A stretch of DNA of 64,000 bases. Origin: Atrina japonica (taxonomy: Eukaryota; Mollusca; Bivalvia; Pterioida; Pinnidae). Below the pieces are notes generated by a model, which was not told the DNA's origin, ran no database searches, and saw nothing but the letters and a program-made list of their open reading frames with translations. Positions 63,986 through 64,000 of the stretch are shown here, piece by piece; the first letter of the stretch is position 1; each line of letters opens with the position of its first letter. The DNA is taken from positions 1,359,001-1,423,000 of the forward strand of contig BROG01000045.1 in the NCBI GenBank assembly GCA_030159075.1, written 5' to 3'. Position numbers and translations under genes: made by a program.

Positions 63986-64000
63986 TCCTTATAGTCTTCC

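Larger units (their letters stand above)
59390..64000. other. Region downstream of paralogue 3
   Basis: 59390-60141 presumably includes the 3' UTR of paralogue 3; nothing else is recognised there. Then a Tc1-like transposon (60142-62659) and a minisatellite block (62660-63985). No host gene seen. Confidence 0.8.

Overview
The window is animal nuclear DNA, most likely from a mollusc and probably a bivalve. Host genes have short coding exons, long AT-rich introns with GT...AG (and one GC...AG) borders, and dense short interspersed elements, MITEs, microsatellites and minisatellites. The mollusc assignment rests on general repeat character and is an inference; no rRNA, tRNA gene, CRISPR array or bacterial operon is present.

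Layout. (1) 1-3513 holds the last four coding exons of the condensin ATPase subunit SMC4 (+ strand). (2) 3514-7354 is intergenic with a dispersed repeat, a SINE fragment and a minisatellite. (3) 7361-16681 is a 9.3-kb Polinton/Maverick (adintovirus-like) element with 166-bp terminal inverted repeats and a 6-bp target duplication CGGAAA. It carries an intact DD35E retroviral-type integrase, an intact A32/FtsK-HerA-type packaging ATPase, a broken major capsid gene, the broken C-terminal third of a protein-primed family B DNA polymerase, and a block of small virion-like or membrane ORFs, several with frameshifts or stops. The polymerase is cut off at the right terminal repeat, so the element is internally deleted; no protease gene was seen. 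(4) 16688-22763 is intergenic, rich in repeats. (5) 22764-59389 contains three head-to-tail paralogues of a 12-TM monocarboxylate-transporter (SLC16/MCT) family protein, each with five coding exons, all introns in phase 1 and almost identical exon lengths. The first two are close copies, the third more diverged. Introns and spacers hold SINEs, MITEs, a LINE remnant, a Ty3/gypsy RT remnant and long microsatellites. (6) 59390-64000 has a decayed Tc1-like (DD34E) transposon at 60142-62659, itself interrupted by about 1.1 kb with a large foldback, then a degenerate 51-bp minisatellite lying between arms rich in TATGTCG/CGACATA motifs.

How it fits together. SMC4 and the transporters are ordinary host genes with unrelated jobs (chromosome condensation; solute transport across membranes). 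The Polinton is the most unusual object. Its genes form a divergent layout (ATPase and capsid leftward, small ORFs and integrase rightward, polymerase leftward from the right end). A recurring TATA-containing intergenic motif precedes three of its small ORFs, and a perfect hairpin separates the convergent integrase and polymerase ends.
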